Assembly: GCF_001936595.1 (NCBI RefSeq)
Contig: NZ_MLBG01000027.1
Span: forward strand, 1 to 41,859
DNA length: 41,859 bases
Source: Desulfovibrio sp. DV
Lineage (GTDB): Bacteria > Desulfobacterota > Desulfovibrionia > Desulfovibrionales > Desulfovibrionaceae
Direction of reading: 5' to 3'
The stretch's first letter is position 1, and the number at the start of each line of letters is the position of its first letter. Below the pieces are notes generated by a model, which did not search any database, was not told the origin of the DNA, and saw only the letters and a program-made list of their open reading frames with translations. Shown piece by piece: positions 31,547 through 40,325 of the stretch. A program made the position numbers and the translations under genes.

Positions 31547-31928
31547 AAACGGAATCGCCCCGGCCAGTCTGCATGGCGTGGCGACCCATATCTTCCAGCA
31601 GGGATTTGCAGTGGACGCATAATGTGGCCGTCGGCTGGGCCCGAAGCCGGGCCAGGCCGATCTCTTCGCCGCATTCCTGGCAGATGCCGTATTCGCCTTC
31701 CTTGACACGGGCCAGGGCTTCATGAATTTCGCCAATGAGCTGGCGGTCACGCTCACCCATAAGAAGGGCCAGATGGCGATCGGATTCCACCGTCGCCCGG
31801 TCTGCCAGATCGGCGCAGACTGTCTCTTCCCGGGCCATTACATCCAGCGATTCCCTCGACTTGCCCTGTAATATTTCGAGCATGTCTCGCAGCACTTCAC
31901 TGAACCGATCAACGTCAAGATGTCCCAT
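31533..31928 (-). CDS. dksA: DksA/TraR-family RNA polymerase-binding transcription factor
   Basis: The 131-residue protein has a long N-terminal coiled coil (about 5-78) and a C4 zinc finger C83-x2-C86-x17-C104-x2-C107 (I-C-Q-E-C-G-E-E-I, then L-C-V-H-C-K). Length and layout fit the shorter DksA proteins. It is expected to reach through the secondary channel of RNA polymerase and act with ppGpp on promoters. ATG 31928 has GGGAG 10 nt before it. The coiled-coil tip motif is not identical to E. coli DksA, so strength of ppGpp synergy cannot be judged. Confidence 0.88.
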   Translation of the reverse strand: MGHLDVDRFSEVLRDMLEILQGKSRESLDVMAREETVCADLADRATVESDRHLALLMGERDRQLIGEIHEALARVKEGEYGICQECGEEIGLARLRAQPTATLCVHCKSLLEDMGRHAMQTGRGDSVFMEE

Positions 31929-32101
31929 GGCGTTTCTCCCTTGGCGTCAGTTGTAACACAGTTATCCGGGGCCGTCCCACAGAAACTGTATGTTCGCCTT
32001 TTGCCCGGGATATTTGAAACCGCAGTGACGGCTGTGTGGAGACTGCGTGACGCCGGCCAAAGGTCCGCCCCCCCTGCCGGCAAATTCTGCCGCCCTCCAT
32101 T

Positions 32102-32131
32102 TTGACATATCCTACAAAATAAGCGTGTTAT
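32102..32131 (+). promoter_or_regulatory. Putative sigma-70-type promoter of the Ala/Ser-rich protein gene
   Basis: A perfect -35 TTGACA (32102-32107) and TGTTAT (32126-32131) with an 18-nt spacer sit in a sharply AT-rich pocket about 95 nt before ATG 32227. The rest of the 298-nt gap 31929-32226 has no gene I can support. Confidence 0.6.
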
Positions 32132-32226
32132 GAAATAAAAAACAGGTGGCAGGCTTATTGCTCCCTTCCCGGCCAGACGGTCCCCTCCCTTCGGAGACGG
32201 GCCGAACTTGCCGCCCGGAGGCGTTT

Positions 32227-32934
32227 ATGGCCACCTCAGTCAATACCAGCGATGTCGTCAATTGGGCCTACAAGTACAGCCTGGCCAGCATGAAGCTCTC
32301 GACCGCCCAGAGCGCAGCCAGCTCCTCGGCCTCGCGGCGGGAGGACATTGCCACGGCCCAGGCCGATTTCAACGCCACCATGAAGAGCCTCGTGCCTGAA
32401 GCGGCCCAGACAAGCGTCCAGTTCCAGTATTTCGACGCCTACACCAATTACAATACCGCCCTGGCGGCAGCCGACTCCGAAAAAGAACGCCAGGCCGCCA
32501 TGGACGGCCTCATTACGGAACTCGGCGGCATCACCATGCCAACGCCCACTTCGGCCACCCTGGACGCCCTGGTCACCGACACGTTGGCGGCCCAGAAGAC
32601 CAACCTGTCCAATGCCGCTGCCAGCATCAAGGCCATGGCCGCCAGTGCCGCCAAGATGGCCTCCAATGCTTCGGCCGCCTGGAATAGCAAGATCACCAGC
32701 GGGGCCAACACGCTCAATTCCAAGGGCACCGAGCTGACCGATTCGCTCAAGACCCTGCTGGCCTCCATGGGCCTTGACACCGCAAACATCACCACCCCCA
32801 CCGTGACCGTCCCCCCGACCTCGGCCTTTGCCGCCGGCTCGGCCACGGCAGCCACCAACGGCACCCCGGGGTCCATCATGAGCGCCGCCCTGATCGGATA
32901 CCTGGCCGCCAGCGATGCGGCCAACAGCAGTTGA
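32227..32934 (+). CDS. Ala/Ser/Thr-rich helical protein of unknown function
   Basis: The 235-residue protein has no signal peptide or transmembrane helix, no Cys, and is dominated by Ala, Ser, Thr and Asn. Residues 10-200 look alpha-helical (heptad-like K-L-S-T-A-Q-S-A, A-A-S-I-K-A-M-A-A-S-A-A-K-M). A Thr/Pro-rich stretch (T-T-P-T-V-T-V-P-P-T) precedes a short Ala-rich end. I do not recognise the family; composition is reminiscent of secreted or surface filament proteins, but that is only an impression. A very strong GGAGG 6 nt upstream, a near-consensus promoter, and AT-rich upstream DNA imply high expression. Confidence 0.7.
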   Translation: MATSVNTSDVVNWAYKYSLASMKLSTAQSAASSSASRREDIATAQADFNATMKSLVPEAAQTSVQFQYFDAYTNYNTALAAADSEKERQAAMDGLITELGGITMPTPTSATLDALVTDTLAAQKTNLSNAAASIKAMAASAAKMASNASAAWNSKITSGANTLNSKGTELTDSLKTLLASMGLDTANITTPTVTVPPTSAFAAGSATAATNGTPGSIMSAALIGYLAASDAANSS

Positions 32935-32985
32935 GCCCGGTCCGGCCGGGGCCGGGCCATGCGCCGCACCCATCCCTTCCTTGGG

Positions 32986-33023
32986 GCTTTACATTCCCGG
33001 CGGTCTTCATAATGATGTAAAGC
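32986..33023 (+). promoter_or_regulatory. Exact 9-bp inverted repeat upstream of the Cys-rich histidine kinase
   Basis: GCTTTACAT (32986-32994) and ATGTAAAGC (33015-33023) are perfect complements, 20 nt apart, ending 36 nt before the kinase ATG. The 29-bp centre-to-centre distance is close to three helical turns, fitting a regulator bound to two half sites or a loose RNA hairpin. Confidence 0.5.
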
Positions 33024-33059
33024 GCTATCTCTCACGGACCAAACGCCAGGAGCCGCCCC

Positions 33060-34217
33060 ATGGCCGCCGAGCCCGACACGACCTGTTTCGCCCCATCCGA
33101 ACGGGCTTGCACTGACGAGATCGACAGACAGTTCTCGATCCTCTCCGCCCATGCCATACCGATTGTCTTAAATGCCATTCCGGTCATTGCCATGGTGCTC
33201 AACCGGCAACGCCAGGTGGTGCACGGCAACCACAAATTCATTGACGTGCTGGGCATCGGCGACATCCGCGAGGCCCTTGGCAAACGTCCGGGCGAGGCCT
33301 TCCGCTGCGTCCATGCCGCCGAGCATCCCGGAGGCTGCGGCACCAGCGAATTTTGCGCCCATTGCGGGGCCGTGCGCTCCATTCTGCTTGGGCTGGCCGG
33401 CCAGAACAACATCCAGGAATGCGCCATCAACCGGGACACCGGCTCCGGCATCGAGGCCCTGGACCTGCGGGTGTCCTCGGCTTCGGTCCAGCTCGACACC
33501 GAGCCGTACCTGATTTTCTCCATCCACGACGTGAGCCACGAAAAACGGCGCCGCACCCTGGAACGGCTGTTTTTCCACGACATGTTAAATACTGTCGGCG
33601 GCATCCAGGGGCTTATGGAATTCATGGTGGACGAAGCCCCGGAGGACCTGCAGGCCGACGCCCGGCTGATCCACCGGGCGGTCACCCAGCTCACCGACGA
33701 GATCAGCTACCAAAAGCAGCTCCTGGCCGCCGAGACCAACGAACTGGAAACCAACATCACCCCCCTGCGTTCCACGGACATCCTGGAAGTGGTGGAAGCC
33801 ACGTTCCAGAGCGGCGAACAGGCCCGGGACAAACGCATCGAACGCCATGACGGCTGCCGGGAAGTGATTTTTTATTCCGATCCGGTGCTGCTGCGCCGGG
33901 TGCTCGGCAACATGGTCAAAAACGCCCTGGAGGCCACGGGCACGGGCGGCGTGGTGCGGTTGGGCTGCTCGGTCGACCAGGAAGCGGTGGAATTGTGGGT
34001 GCAAAACGACGGGCAGATCCCCCGCAGCGTGCAGATGCGCATTTTCAGCCGGTCGTTTTCCACCAAGGGCGTGGGCCGCGGCCTTGGCACCTACAGCATC
34101 AAGCTGCTCACCGAGCGCTACCTTGGCGGCCGGGCGAGCTTCACCTCCACCAGGGAGCACGGCACGGTTTTTCGCGTCCGCCTGCCCCTGGACCCGGCCT
34201 CCCACAGCACCGCCTGA
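33060..34217 (+). CDS. Soluble sensor histidine kinase with Cys-rich PAS-like input domain
   Basis: The 385-residue kinase has an N-terminal PAS-like domain (about 30-155) with an embedded Cys set C83-x9-C93-x5-C99-x2-C102 in the context F-R-C-V-H, P-G-G-C-G-T, E-F-C-A-H-C-G-A. The H-box is L-F-F-H173-D-M-L-N-T-V-G-G, followed by N-box N-M-V-K-N-A-L-E-A-T and G-V-G-R-G-L-G-T-Y in the ATPase domain. The four Cys could hold Zn or an Fe-S cluster, making it a candidate redox or metal sensor. No response regulator is adjacent. No transmembrane helix. Confidence 0.87.
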   Translation: MAAEPDTTCFAPSERACTDEIDRQFSILSAHAIPIVLNAIPVIAMVLNRQRQVVHGNHKFIDVLGIGDIREALGKRPGEAFRCVHAAEHPGGCGTSEFCAHCGAVRSILLGLAGQNNIQECAINRDTGSGIEALDLRVSSASVQLDTEPYLIFSIHDVSHEKRRRTLERLFFHDMLNTVGGIQGLMEFMVDEAPEDLQADARLIHRAVTQLTDEISYQKQLLAAETNELETNITPLRSTDILEVVEATFQSGEQARDKRIERHDGCREVIFYSDPVLLRRVLGNMVKNALEATGTGGVVRLGCSVDQEAVELWVQNDGQIPRSVQMRIFSRSFSTKGVGRGLGTYSIKLLTERYLGGRASFTSTREHGTVFRVRLPLDPASHSTA

Positions 34218-34240
34218 TCCCGGCAACACACCCGGTCCAA

Positions 34241-34296
34241 TCAAACTTTCCCCAGGCGGGTTTCCAAAGGGTGTCAGTCCCTTTGGCCGCCGGAGC
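34241..34296 (+). repeat. Dispersed hairpin repeat, right-half copy
   Basis: TCAAACTTTCCCCAGG leads to CCAAAGGG (34264-34271) and CCCTTTGG (34279-34286), then a slightly eroded end GGCCGCCGGAGC (one G missing). It lies between convergent genes (the kinase and comF). Confidence 0.7.
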
Positions 34297-34351
34297 AACG
34301 GTGTGTTCCGTCAAGCGCCAACTGCCGCTCTTCGGCTCAGCAACGCCCACA

Positions 34352-34414
34352 GTCAAATCAAACTCCTCCAGGAGGGGATTCCAAAGGGACTCAGTCCCTT
34401 TGGCCGCCGGAGGC
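34352..34414 (+). repeat. Dispersed hairpin repeat, right-half copy with CT-rich flank
   Basis: TCAAATCAAACTCCTCCAGG is followed by the palindrome CCAAAGGGACTCAGTCCCTTTGG (34381-34403) and the intact GGCCGCCGGAGGC end (34402-34414). A strongly CT-rich tract (34415-34454) follows, leading to the comF stop, so that on the - strand the gene is followed by the same purine-rich tract seen after livG, livF and paaK. Confidence 0.75.
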
Positions 34415-34468
34415 ATCTTCTATCTTCTGCTTCTGCCTTCTCTCTTCTGTCTTCATCCCCGGCCGCGC

Positions 34469-35293
34469 TTAGCGGGCCACCACCGTCACATCCACCCGGG
34501 CCGCGCCGGCTTGGCGCAAGGCCCGCACCGCCGTCTCCACCGTGGCCCCGGTGGTCATGACATCGTCGATTAAAAGCACATGCCGTCCGGCCACCAGCCG
34601 GGCCTGCCCCGTAAAGGCGCCGGCCAGATTGGTCAGGCGTTTGCGGCCCGGCAAGCGGCTTTGGGGGATGGTGTCGCGCACCCGCAAAAGCCCGGCCGGG
34701 CACACCGGGCGGGCAAGCTCCCGGCCAAGCAGCCGGGCCAGTTCCAGGCTCTGGTTAAAGCCCCGCCAGGACAGGCGGCGGGGATGAAGCGGCACGGGCA
34801 CGAGGCAATCCGGCGCGCCGGCGTCCATGGAGCCGGGACCGTGCCTCCCGGCCGCGCGCTGCCAGGCCTCGGCCAGAAAACCGGCCAAAAGCCGGCCCTG
34901 GCCGAGCCGGCCGCTGAATTTGAACCCCAGCACCAGTTCGCGCAACAGCCCCTCGTAGCGGCCGTGGAAGGCAAAACCGTCCCACACCCGTCCGCCGTGG
35001 CGGCAGTCCAGGCAAAGCTCGGGCGGGGCGTCGGCATCGACGGCAAAAGCGCCGCAGCGCGGGCAGAACCCGCCGCACCGGGGAGCCAGCCCCGGCGCGC
35101 ACACCGGGCACACCGGACTCTTTTTTCCTCCGATCCCCCCGTGCCAGGACCCGGCTCCGGCTCCTCCCCCGCCGCCAGCTCCGGGCAAGAGGCCCCGGCA
35201 GACCTGGCAGCGGTCGCACAGCGGCAGGAGCGCCCGGCCCAGGCGGCCGGCCAGAGCGGCCACGTCCGCCAGACAGGCCGGCACGACCCTCAC
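34469..35293 (-). CDS. comF: ComF family phosphoribosyltransferase-like protein
   Basis: A 274-residue protein of ComF/GntX type. It has two N-terminal Cys pairs for zinc (C-D-R-C-Q-V-C, C-P-V-C and C-P-R-C) and the region D-C-L-V-P-V-P-L-H-P-R-R-L-x-x-R-G-F-N-Q-S. The PRTase-like loop L-L-I-D-D-V-M-T-T-G-A-T stands near the end. ComF proteins act in DNA uptake or repair in competent bacteria; in many others the role is open. The start is GTG 35293, overlapping the previous stop as GTGA; longer frames upstream overlap the flavodoxin gene. A Gly-rich loop between the first and second Cys groups is unusual. Confidence 0.87.
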   Translation of the reverse strand: MRVVPACLADVAALAGRLGRALLPLCDRCQVCRGLLPGAGGGGGAGAGSWHGGIGGKKSPVCPVCAPGLAPRCGGFCPRCGAFAVDADAPPELCLDCRHGGRVWDGFAFHGRYEGLLRELVLGFKFSGRLGQGRLLAGFLAEAWQRAAGRHGPGSMDAGAPDCLVPVPLHPRRLSWRGFNQSLELARLLGRELARPVCPAGLLRVRDTIPQSRLPGRKRLTNLAGAFTGQARLVAGRHVLLIDDVMTTGATVETAVRALRQAGAARVDVTVVAR

Positions 35294-35877
35294 CGCCCGG
35301 CCGCCTCGCCGGCAGCGGCAAACCCGGCCAAGGCCGCCACGTTGCCGGCCAGATCGCCCGGGGCGTCCAGGCCGCGCACCAAAACCGGCTCGGCAGGCAC
35401 AAATCCAAACGGCCACAGGAAATACTTGAGCGTCAAAAGCGCCCCCTCAAACAGCCGCTCCCCCTGGGGCCGGCCGGCCACCAGCAGGGGATAGGCCGGA
35501 CGGGCGGGCAGGGCCCTGCCCGCCTCCCCGGCCGCTGCCCGGATCTCGTAGCGGCGCTGGGCCCGGTCAATAAGCGCCTTAAAAAGAGCCGGCACATGGT
35601 AGAAGTAGATGGGCGCGGCAAAGGCGGCCAGTGGTGCTGCGTCCAGGGCGGCAAAAAGGGTTCGGGCCGCGTCCCCGCCCGTATCCAGCGGACAGCGGTG
35701 GGCCGCCCCGGCACAGGCCCCGCAGCCACGGCAGGGGGCCACGGCGTGTTCGCGCAGGGCAATCACCTGCGCCTGCAGCCCGGACCGGGCCAGCCCCTCG
35801 GCAAAGGCCAGCCCGGCCGTATCGGAATTGCCGCCGGCCCGGGGGCTGCACAGAAAGACGACCGGGGGGCCGGGCAT
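35290..35877 (-). CDS. NADPH-dependent FMN reductase/iron-sulfur flavoprotein-like
   Basis: The 195-residue flavodoxin-fold protein begins with a phosphate-binding loop S-P-R-A-G-G-N-S-D-T and has A-P-I-Y-F-Y-H-V-P-A in the FMN site region. A Cys cluster C-R-G-C-G-A-C-A-G-A-A-H-R-C near residue 50 resembles the 4Fe-4S motif of iron-sulfur flavoproteins. It probably reduces a small acceptor with FMN. ATG 35877 overlaps the stop of the upstream MBL gene; GTG 35880 is an alternative start. Together with comF and the MBL gene it forms a tightly overlapping operon. Confidence 0.82.
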   Translation of the reverse strand: MPGPPVVFLCSPRAGGNSDTAGLAFAEGLARSGLQAQVIALREHAVAPCRGCGACAGAAHRCPLDTGGDAARTLFAALDAAPLAAFAAPIYFYHVPALFKALIDRAQRRYEIRAAAGEAGRALPARPAYPLLVAGRPQGERLFEGALLTLKYFLWPFGFVPAEPVLVRGLDAPGDLAGNVAALAGFAAAGEAAGR

Positions 35878-36503
35878 CACTTGGCGAATTCCGAGAAAAA
35901 CGGATTGTGGCGTTTTTCATCGCCAACGGTCGTGGCCGGGCCGTGGCCGGGATAGACAAGCGTCTTGTCGGGCAGGGAAAAGATCTGGGAAACAACCGCC
36001 TTTATGAGCACGTCATAGTCGCCGCCGGCAAAATCCGTGCGGCCGATGGAACGGTAAAAGAGCAGGTCGCCGACGAAAACCGCCTGGGCGGCCGGGAAAT
36101 AAAACGACCGGCTGCCCGGAGAATGGCCCGGGGTGGCCAGCACCTGGCAGGGCTCGCCGGCAACGGTCGTCTCGCCCGGGGCCACCGGCTGCCAGTCAAA
36201 GGGGTCGACCAGGGGCAGGCCCATGAGTCCGCCCCGGCCAAGTTCCGTATCCATAAGCATGGCGTCCTCGGCCCCGGCCAGGACCCTGGCCCCGGTCTCG
36301 CGGGCCAGGGCGGCCACGCCGTAGAGGTGGTCGCAGTGCAGGTGGGTGAGGCAGATGGCGTCCAGGGTCAGGTGACGGGCCGCAAGCTCGGCCAGCACCG
36401 GGCCGGGGTGGCCGCCGACGTCCACGGCCAGGGCGTCTTGGCCGGAAACAGCCAGATAGCAATTGGTCTCAAGCGGTCCCAGGGGAAACGAAACAATATC
36501 CAT
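35877..36503 (-). CDS. Metallo-beta-lactamase hydrolase, glyoxalase II-like
   Basis: The 208-residue protein has the zinc motif T-H-L-H-C-D-H near residue 54, then T-P-G-H-S-P-G-S, G-D-L-L-F and Y-P-G-H-G-P-A, in the order and spacing of short glyoxalase-II-type thioesterases. It lacks the C-terminal helical domain of true glyoxalase II, so its thioester substrate is open. ATG 36503 has GGAGG 5 nt upstream. It is the first gene of the three-gene overlapping unit with the flavodoxin and comF. Confidence 0.85.
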   Translation of the reverse strand: MDIVSFPLGPLETNCYLAVSGQDALAVDVGGHPGPVLAELAARHLTLDAICLTHLHCDHLYGVAALARETGARVLAGAEDAMLMDTELGRGGLMGLPLVDPFDWQPVAPGETTVAGEPCQVLATPGHSPGSRSFYFPAAQAVFVGDLLFYRSIGRTDFAGGDYDVLIKAVVSQIFSLPDKTLVYPGHGPATTVGDEKRHNPFFSEFAK

Positions 36504-36693
36504 GCAAGCCTCCGCTATGGCGATGCGGGAACGATGCGCCTTGGCCGGGCGGGCCGGGCCAGGGCAGACGCTTTCCCGTTGCCTGGGTCTGCCGCGACTT
36601 GCGCCAGGGCGTCAAGGCCCGGCTGTAACCCTTGTTTTCCCGGCCCGGTGGCGCTACACGTTGCCCGGCCTGTATACGAAACGGGAGAACACC

Positions 36694-39097
36694 ATGCCTG
36701 GCGCTGCCCTGACCCAACACGACCTGATCGCCCACGAACATTTTCTGCGCGACATTTTCTCCCGTTTCCTGGCCTTTAAAACCCACAGCCTGTATTTTCC
36801 CAAAACCGCCGACGATGCCCTGGCCGCCGGATTCGGGCCGGATTTCGCCACAGCCGTGTCCCTGCCCGGCGAACGCCGGGTCATGGTGCCGCTTTGCGCC
36901 GAGGGCCGCCTGCTTGGCGTATTCGTGGCCCGGGGCGCAAGCCTTGGCGCGCCGCGCACCCTGCTTCCCCTGTTGCCGCGCGTGGCCGCCATGGCCCTTG
37001 GCCAGCTGCGCCTGACCCTGGCCGCGGCCACGGACAGCCTGACCGGGCTGGCTACGGGCGGCACGCTCCTGGCCGCCGTCACCCGGGAAATCGAATGCGT
37101 CCAGGACCGCATCCTGCCCGGCGCGGCCAGCCTCGTCGATCCCGGACTGTCGGGCTGGCACGGCGGGTTCGGGCTGGTCGTCCTTGACCTCGATCATTTC
37201 AGCCGGGTGGCCGGCCGGTTCGGCTTTGTGGCGGCCGAGGACGTGCTGGCCCGGGCCGGGGCGGTCATCGGCCGGCTGTGCCCGGAAGGCGGTCTGGCCG
37301 CCCGGCTCCACGACGACCTGTTCGGGCTTTTTTTTGCGGGCGGCCTCGGCGGCCAAGTGCCGGGAGACGGCCGAAGCCGTGCTTGGCGAACTGTCCCGGA
37401 CCGCCTTCCCCATCCAGTCCATGGGCGAATCCCTGACCCTGTCCGCCAGCGCCGGCTGCGTCACCTATCCCCAGGACGTGCGCGGCGGCCAGTTTGCCGC
37501 CTCCCCGGCCGAACAGGCCCGGCTTTTGGTCCATAAGGCCAAAAAGGGCCTGGCCGTGGCCAAGGATCTCGGCCGCAACCAGGTCATGCCCTACAACCGG
37601 ATTCTGCCCGAGGGCGGGACGGTGCTGGAAAACCTGCCCATGTCGCGTCTGGCCGTGAGCCTTGGCCGCTGGGTGGATGCCGAGGCCGGGCAGCGGTTTC
37701 TGGTCTGGTCGCCGCGCCTGGAGCGCACGGTGGACGTGCGCACGGCCGACGGCCAGCGCCTAAGCGGCCGCACCCCGGCCACCATCAAGGGCGAGATCGT
37801 GCTGGTGGAAGTGGGCGAGGACATGGCTTTTGCCGAGGTGCTGCACCTGGGCGACCCCCACCTGCCCCTGGAGCCGGGCGACCGGCTGGCCCTGGTCCCG
37901 GAAACCGACGACGAGGCCGGCACAGCGCCGGCCGGGCCGCCGCGCAAGGACCCGGCGTCGGGCCTCTACGGCCATCGCGATTTTCTCCGGGCCACCGCCG
38001 CCGATCGGGAGAAACGCCCGGCCTTTGCCCAGGTCCTGGTTCTGTTGCCCGAAGTGGCCACCCAGCGCCGGCCGGGCCGGCCGGCCGAGGTCGATATGGC
38101 CGAGGCGGCCGGGCTGTGCCGCCAGTTTTTCGGCCCTAAGGCCGTGGGCGGCCGCTTCAGCGCCGCCAAGCTGGTCTTTTTCCTGCCCGAACGCGCCCCG
38201 CAGGAACTGGCCGAGGCGGCCGAGAACCTCATGGCCGCCCTGCAGGAACGCCTGGGGCTGGCCTCGGCCATCGGCATCGCCGGCTATCCCTGCCTGGACT
38301 ACGCCCGGGGCGATGTGGCCGAAAACTGCCGCAAGGCCCTGGACCACGCCCGGCTGTTGCCCAAGGAGCCGCGTCTGGCCGTGTTCGACTCCCTGTCGCT
38401 GACCGTCAGCGGCGACCGCCATTTCGCCATGGGCGACATCTACGCCGCCATGGAAGAGTACAAGCAGGCCCTGCTCGCCGACGAGACCAACGCCCTGGCC
38501 CGGAACTCCCTGGGCATCTGTCTGGCCCGCCTGGGCCGGCTGCCCCAGGCCCGGGCGGAATTCACCCAGGTCATCGGGCGCGACGGCAAGAACACCATGG
38601 CCCTTTACAACCTCGGCTGCGTCCTGCAGCGCCAGGGCGATCCGGCCGCGGCCCGGAGCGCCTTCCAGAAGTGCCTGCGGGCCAATCCCGGCCATGTGTC
38701 CAGCCTGTTGCGGCTGGGGAGGATGGCCGAGGAGTCCCGGCGTCTGGCCCCGGCGCTCAAATATTACCGCCGGGCCGCCGCCACCGGCAACGCCCCGGCC
38801 CTGACCCTGCGCCATCTGGCCCGGCTGGCCCTGGCCCGGGACCGGCTCGACGAGGCCCGGGAGCATCTCCATCAGGCCCTGCTCCTCGATCCCAAGGACG
38901 CCTTTTCCCTCCAGCTCATGGCCCGGCTCTACCTGACCGAAGGCGAGGACCCGGCCATTGCCGAGGCCATGGCCCGGCAGGCCGTGGCCCTTCGGCCCGA
39001 GAAAAAGGAATTCTGGGTCGAACTGTCCCGGGCCCTGGCCGCCCAGGGCCGCCACGACGAGGCCAGTCAGGCCAGCGCCCGGGCCGAGGGGGTCTAG
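36694..39097 (+). CDS. Degenerate GGDEF-TPR protein, frame broken at a T8 run
   Basis: ATG 36694 (GGGAG upstream) encodes a sensor-like region and the first half of a GGDEF domain (T-D-S-L-T-G-L-A, V-L-D-L-D-H-F). At T8 (37328-37335) homology jumps to the next frame, which continues with T-A-E-A-V-L-G-E-L and S-A-S-A-G-C-V-T-Y. It runs on to a second, cyclase-like region and about five TPR units (about 38430-39080; A-L-A-R-N-S-L-G-I-C-L-A, A-L-Y-N-L-G-C-V-L). Seven T would restore one protein of about 800 residues. The active loop reads L-H-D-D-L-F rather than G-G-D-E-F, so cyclase activity is unlikely; a c-di-GMP-related scaffold or receptor is more plausible. The short frame ends at 37536. 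Confidence 0.75.
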
Positions 39098-39131
39098 GCC
39101 GGCCCGCTCCCCGGCCGGCTCCCGGCCCGAT

Positions 39132-39195
39132 CAGCCGGTGCCCCCTGCTCTGCCCGGCCCGGGCCATTGCGTTCGATCCGACCGGCTGTTTTTTT
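39132..39195 (+). terminator. Putative intrinsic terminator after the GGDEF-TPR gene
   Basis: CAGCCGGT (39132-39139) pairs exactly with ACCGGCTG (39181-39188), followed directly by seven T (39189-39195). The 41-nt loop contains its own GC-rich stem. It lies in the 205-nt gap 39098-39302, where I see no gene. Confidence 0.45.
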
Positions 39196-39302
39196 GTGGC
39201 CTTTGCGCAAGAAAGTCCTTAGGAAAAGCATCGGATCGGGACAAAGCCGCAAGTCGTCCCGCCGATTTCCTTCACATTGCACCGGGGACGAACACAACCT
39301 TC

Positions 39303-40316
39303 ATGCGTTACTATTCCATCCAGATTCTCCGCATCCTTTTCATGTCCATGGTTCTGTATCTCCATGTCCGGGCGTATCTTTTCATCTACGGAGCCCAGAC
39401 CGGAACCTTTTTCAATATGGTTCCGGACGCCTTCATGGCCGTGGCCCTGCCTTTCTTCAGCATCTCGGGCTTTATCATGGCCTTTCTCATTGATATCGGG
39501 TACCGCAACTTTCTCTCCAGACGCCTGCTGCGGGTCTACCCCACCTATCTGTGCGGCGTGGCCATTTCCCTTATCATTGGCTATGTGCTGTGGGGAAACC
39601 TGCCCGGCAAGAGTTTGTTCGCGGCGGCCTCGCTCCTGCCGCTCGGGCCGGTTGACCTGCCGCTGCGGGTGGAATGGACGCTCATTTACGAAGTCGTCTA
39701 CTATGTTCTCATCGCTCCCTTTGCCACGCCCAGGCTGCGCCGCTATTTCCCGGCCTTTCTCGTGGTCTGGGCGGCGGCGGTAGTGGTCGCCTACTTCGCC
39801 TTCGGCCTGCAGGACGCCTATGTCTTCAACACCTGGCGCACGGTGCTCTTTTCCGCCTACAACCTCTATTTCATCACCGGCGCCCTGGTCTATTACGTCC
39901 AAAAGCGCACCCCGGCCCTGCCCTGGATCATTCCGGTCGGCATCCTTGTCGCCTGCGCCGTCTACACCGTGGCCTCGGGCTGGCACCGGCCCCTTGGCGT
40001 CATCAAGTCCATCACCGAGATCGGACCCTGGAGCCTTTGCACGGCTGCCACCATCTTTGCCGTGGTCAAGCTCGAAGACCGCTTCCGTCATCCGGCGCTC
40101 ATGGCCATGGCCGATTTCGGCGAATATGCCTACGCCTACTACCTGATCCACGCCGTGATCCTGGCCGCCGTGTTTTCCATCATGGTCTACGGCCTGGGTT
40201 GGCAGCTCGACAATCTGCGCGCCTTTTTGGCCCTGGGTGTCGTGGCCGTTGGCGGCTATTTCTTCGGCCGGCTCGATCTGGCCCTGCACAACTTCTTCAA
40301 AACCCGCCTGCGCTGA
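39303..40316 (+). CDS. Acyltransferase-3 (OafA/WecH-like) membrane protein
   Basis: The 337-residue protein has about ten transmembrane helices. The acyltransferase_3 landmarks are I-Q-I-L-R near the N-terminus with H21 in Y-L-H-V-R-A-Y, F-F-S-I-S-G-F in helix 3, and R-R-L-L-R-V-Y-P-T-Y-L. It should move an acyl (often acetyl) group from a cytoplasmic donor to a glycan or lipid on the other side of the membrane. It has no fused SGNH domain, but the next gene, nine bases on, encodes a separate secreted SGNH protein, so the pair can form a two-piece O-acetylation system. Confidence 0.85.
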   Translation: MRYYSIQILRILFMSMVLYLHVRAYLFIYGAQTGTFFNMVPDAFMAVALPFFSISGFIMAFLIDIGYRNFLSRRLLRVYPTYLCGVAISLIIGYVLWGNLPGKSLFAAASLLPLGPVDLPLRVEWTLIYEVVYYVLIAPFATPRLRRYFPAFLVVWAAAVVVAYFAFGLQDAYVFNTWRTVLFSAYNLYFITGALVYYVQKRTPALPWIIPVGILVACAVYTVASGWHRPLGVIKSITEIGPWSLCTAATIFAVVKLEDRFRHPALMAMADFGEYAYAYYLIHAVILAAVFSIMVYGLGWQLDNLRAFLALGVVAVGGYFFGRLDLALHNFFKTRLR

Positions 40317-40325
40317 GGTTTGGCC

